A stretch of DNA of 5,407 nucleotides, from contig CAMDQP010000076.1 of NCBI GenBank assembly GCA_945906115.1, forward strand, positions 1 to 5,407, read 5' to 3'. The notes under the pieces are model-generated. The model saw nothing but the letters and a program-made list of their open reading frames with translations, had not been told where the DNA came from and made no database searches. The translations under genes were made by a program, and so were the position numbers. This DNA is from Opitutus sp. GAS368. Lineage in GTDB: Bacteria > Verrucomicrobiota > Verrucomicrobiia > Opitutales > UBA953. Position 1 is the stretch's first letter, and each line of letters opens with the position of its first letter. This document shows positions 4,245 through 5,407 of the stretch, in pieces.

Positions 4245-5407
4245 ATGTCGCGCCTGGCCCTTGTCCCTCTTCTCTTCGCAGCGCTCGTCATGGCCCAACA
4301 GGGGCCCGTCAAGAAGACCCCCGAGGTCATCAAGGCCGAGATCGAGACCGATGTCATCCGCGCACGTCTCGACCTCGCCGCTTCGCAGCGTCGTCTCGCC
4401 GCGCTAACGCAGACCCTCGAGATTCGTAAGCTCGAAGCCGAAGCCGCCCTGCGTGCCGCCCGTGCCGAGGCCGCCGCTGCTCCGGTCGACGCCGAGCAGG
4501 CGAAACTCAGGCTCGATGCTGCGCTCGCCGCCGCCAAGGCAGCCGTCGCTTCCGCCGATAAGGATCGCGCCCGCGCCGAACTCGAAGTGCAGGCCCGCCT
4601 CGCCACCGCCGAAGTTTCCGTCGAATACGCCAAGGTCTCCTCCGTCGCCCAGATCGCCCGCCTCCAGGCCAAGGCCGCCGATATCGCGAGTGGTGCCCTG
4701 GTCACCTACCCGAAGGATCCGCTCATCGATGGCGTCCTGCACATCTCTGATCGCCGCATCCCGTTCAACGGTCGCGTCGACGACAAGCTCGCCCAGTTCG
4801 TCTGCGGCCGCATCGCCTTCTATAATGCCATCGATAGCGAAGCCCCGATCTTCATCGTCATTGACCGCTCACCCGGCGGTTCCGTGATGTCGGGCTACAT
4901 GATGCTCCAGGCCATGGAGACCTCGAAGGCCCCGGTCTACGTCGTCGTGAAGGGTTACGCCGCCTCGATGGCCGCGATCATCACCACCCTCGCCAAGCGC
5001 TCCTTTGTCTACCCGCAGACCATCGTCCTGCACCACCAAGCCTCCGTGGGCCTGGCCGGTAACGTCACCCAGCTCAAGGAGCAGCTCAAGTGGTCCAAGG
5101 TCTGGTGCGAACGTATCTTCGTGAAGGTCGCCGCGCGCATCGGTACCGACGTCGACGACTTCGTCGCCCAGATGTACAAGGGCACCTCGACTGGCGACTG
5201 GAAGATCCTCGGCGACGAGGCCGGCCGCCGCAAGTGGGTGACCGATGTCGTCGACCGCATGGCCGAAGACTCCTTGTTCAACGCCACGGCGGTCCCGCCG
5301 ATCCAGGCCGAACCCAACCCTGACGGCTTCAATGCCGGCAAGGCCCAGGACGGACGCGTCCGCCAGCAGCTCCCGCCTCTCGGTCCGTGCGATCTCTGGT
5401 GGATGTA
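4245..5407 (+). CDS. Exported ClpP-like serine protease with N-terminal coiled coil (runs off right edge)
   Basis: The frame is open from ATG 4245 to the edge (387 codons plus TA, which could begin a stop codon or Tyr). Residues 1-17 (MSRLALVPLLFAALVMA) form a signal peptide with likely cleavage before QQ. Residues about 25-150 are a Leu/Ala/Glu/Arg-rich helix, predicted coiled coil. From about 160 the chain follows the ClpP/crotonase fold: DRSPGGSVMSGYMMLQAM at 207-224 matches the ClpP oxyanion-hole segment (NSPGGSV). Ser241 in GYAASMAA is the nucleophile, His264 in LHHQA the base, and Asp318 in STGDWKIL the best candidate for the third triad member. Spacing is close to that of E. coli ClpP (Ser97, His122, Asp171). 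Cytosolic ClpP works with AAA+ unfoldases; an exported form has no ATP, so ATP-independent proteolysis or a scaffolded role is inferred. The 66-bp gap to divergent psd may share control. No Shine-Dalgarno site; the leader is C-rich. Confidence 0.9.
   Translation, partial: MSRLALVPLLFAALVMAQQGPVKKTPEVIKAEIETDVIRARLDLAASQRRLAALTQTLEIRKLEAEAALRAARAEAAAAPVDAEQAKLRLDAALAAAKAAVASADKDRARAELEVQARLATAEVSVEYAKVSSVAQIARLQAKAADIASGALVTYPKDPLIDGVLHISDRRIPFNGRVDDKLAQFVCGRIAFYNAIDSEAPIFIVIDRSPGGSVMSGYMMLQAMETSKAPVYVVVKGYAASMAAIITTLAKRSFVYPQTIVLHHQASVGLAGNVTQLKEQLKWSKVWCERIFVKVAARIGTDVDDFVAQMYKGTSTGDWKILGDEAGRRKWVTDVVDRMAEDSLFNATAVPPIQAEPNPDGFNAGKAQDGRVRQQLPPLGPCDLWWM

Noticed and set aside
4179..4298. 40-codon N-terminal extension of psd
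   Set aside because: The residues (MGHDERCEEKRDKGQ...) do not resemble Psd, and the extension would overlap the start of the divergent gene at 4245.
4205..4705. 166-codon Ala/Arg/Ser-rich minus-strand frame
   Set aside because: It is the complement of the GC-rich coiled-coil coding region of the ClpP-like gene, which has a signal peptide and a continuous frame into the protease domain.

Overview
The window is GC-rich bacterial chromosome. Long coding regions prefer G or C at the third codon position, and intergenic gaps are full of short repeats. A secreted-type sulfatase, a tRNA gene with no encoded CCA end, start codons without Shine-Dalgarno sequences and an exported ClpP-like protease with a coiled coil together suggest the Planctomycetota/Verrucomicrobiota group, more likely Verrucomicrobiota. 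That placement is an inference from gene style, not from a marker gene.

Layout, left to right. (1) 398-1, minus strand: the N-terminal 132 residues of an exported sulfatase, cut by the window edge. (2) 399-779: a gene-free island carrying a 40-bp dispersed repeat (copy 1), a large CAGGT/ACCTG inverted-repeat array and a short octamer array. (3) 1738-780, minus strand: a two-gene operon, a small HAD-superfamily phosphatase-like protein followed by an Rrf2-type regulator, coupled by an ATGA overlap. (4) 1905-2201, plus strand: a 98-residue protein whose C-terminal half is a lysine/arginine-rich 11-residue repeat, with a plausible sigma70-type promoter. (5) 2202-2561: a second gene-free island with a hairpin, a GTGCAAA repeat array, copy 2 of the 40-bp repeat, a 21-bp near-perfect palindrome and a GC hairpin. 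(6) 2562-3005, plus strand: a small unrecognised three-helix membrane protein. (7) 3062-3135: a 12-bp tandem array and a hairpin. (8) 3225-3145, minus strand: tRNA-Leu(UAG). (9) 4178-3273, minus strand: phosphatidylserine decarboxylase. (10) 4245 to the right edge, plus strand: an exported ClpP-like serine protease with an N-terminal coiled coil, divergent from psd.

The genes do not form one obvious pathway. The sulfatase, Psd, the small membrane protein and the exported ClpP-like protein all act at or beyond the membrane. The HAD/Rrf2 pair is a coherent transcription unit of unknown target. The two most unusual proteins are the exported ClpP-like protease and the 98-residue cationic repeat protein. 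The most unusual noncoding feature is that every larger gap is built from short tandem units of 6, 7, 8 or 12 bp, and one compound block (40 bp, 37 identical) occurs in two separate gaps. No CRISPR array, transposase or phage gene is visible.
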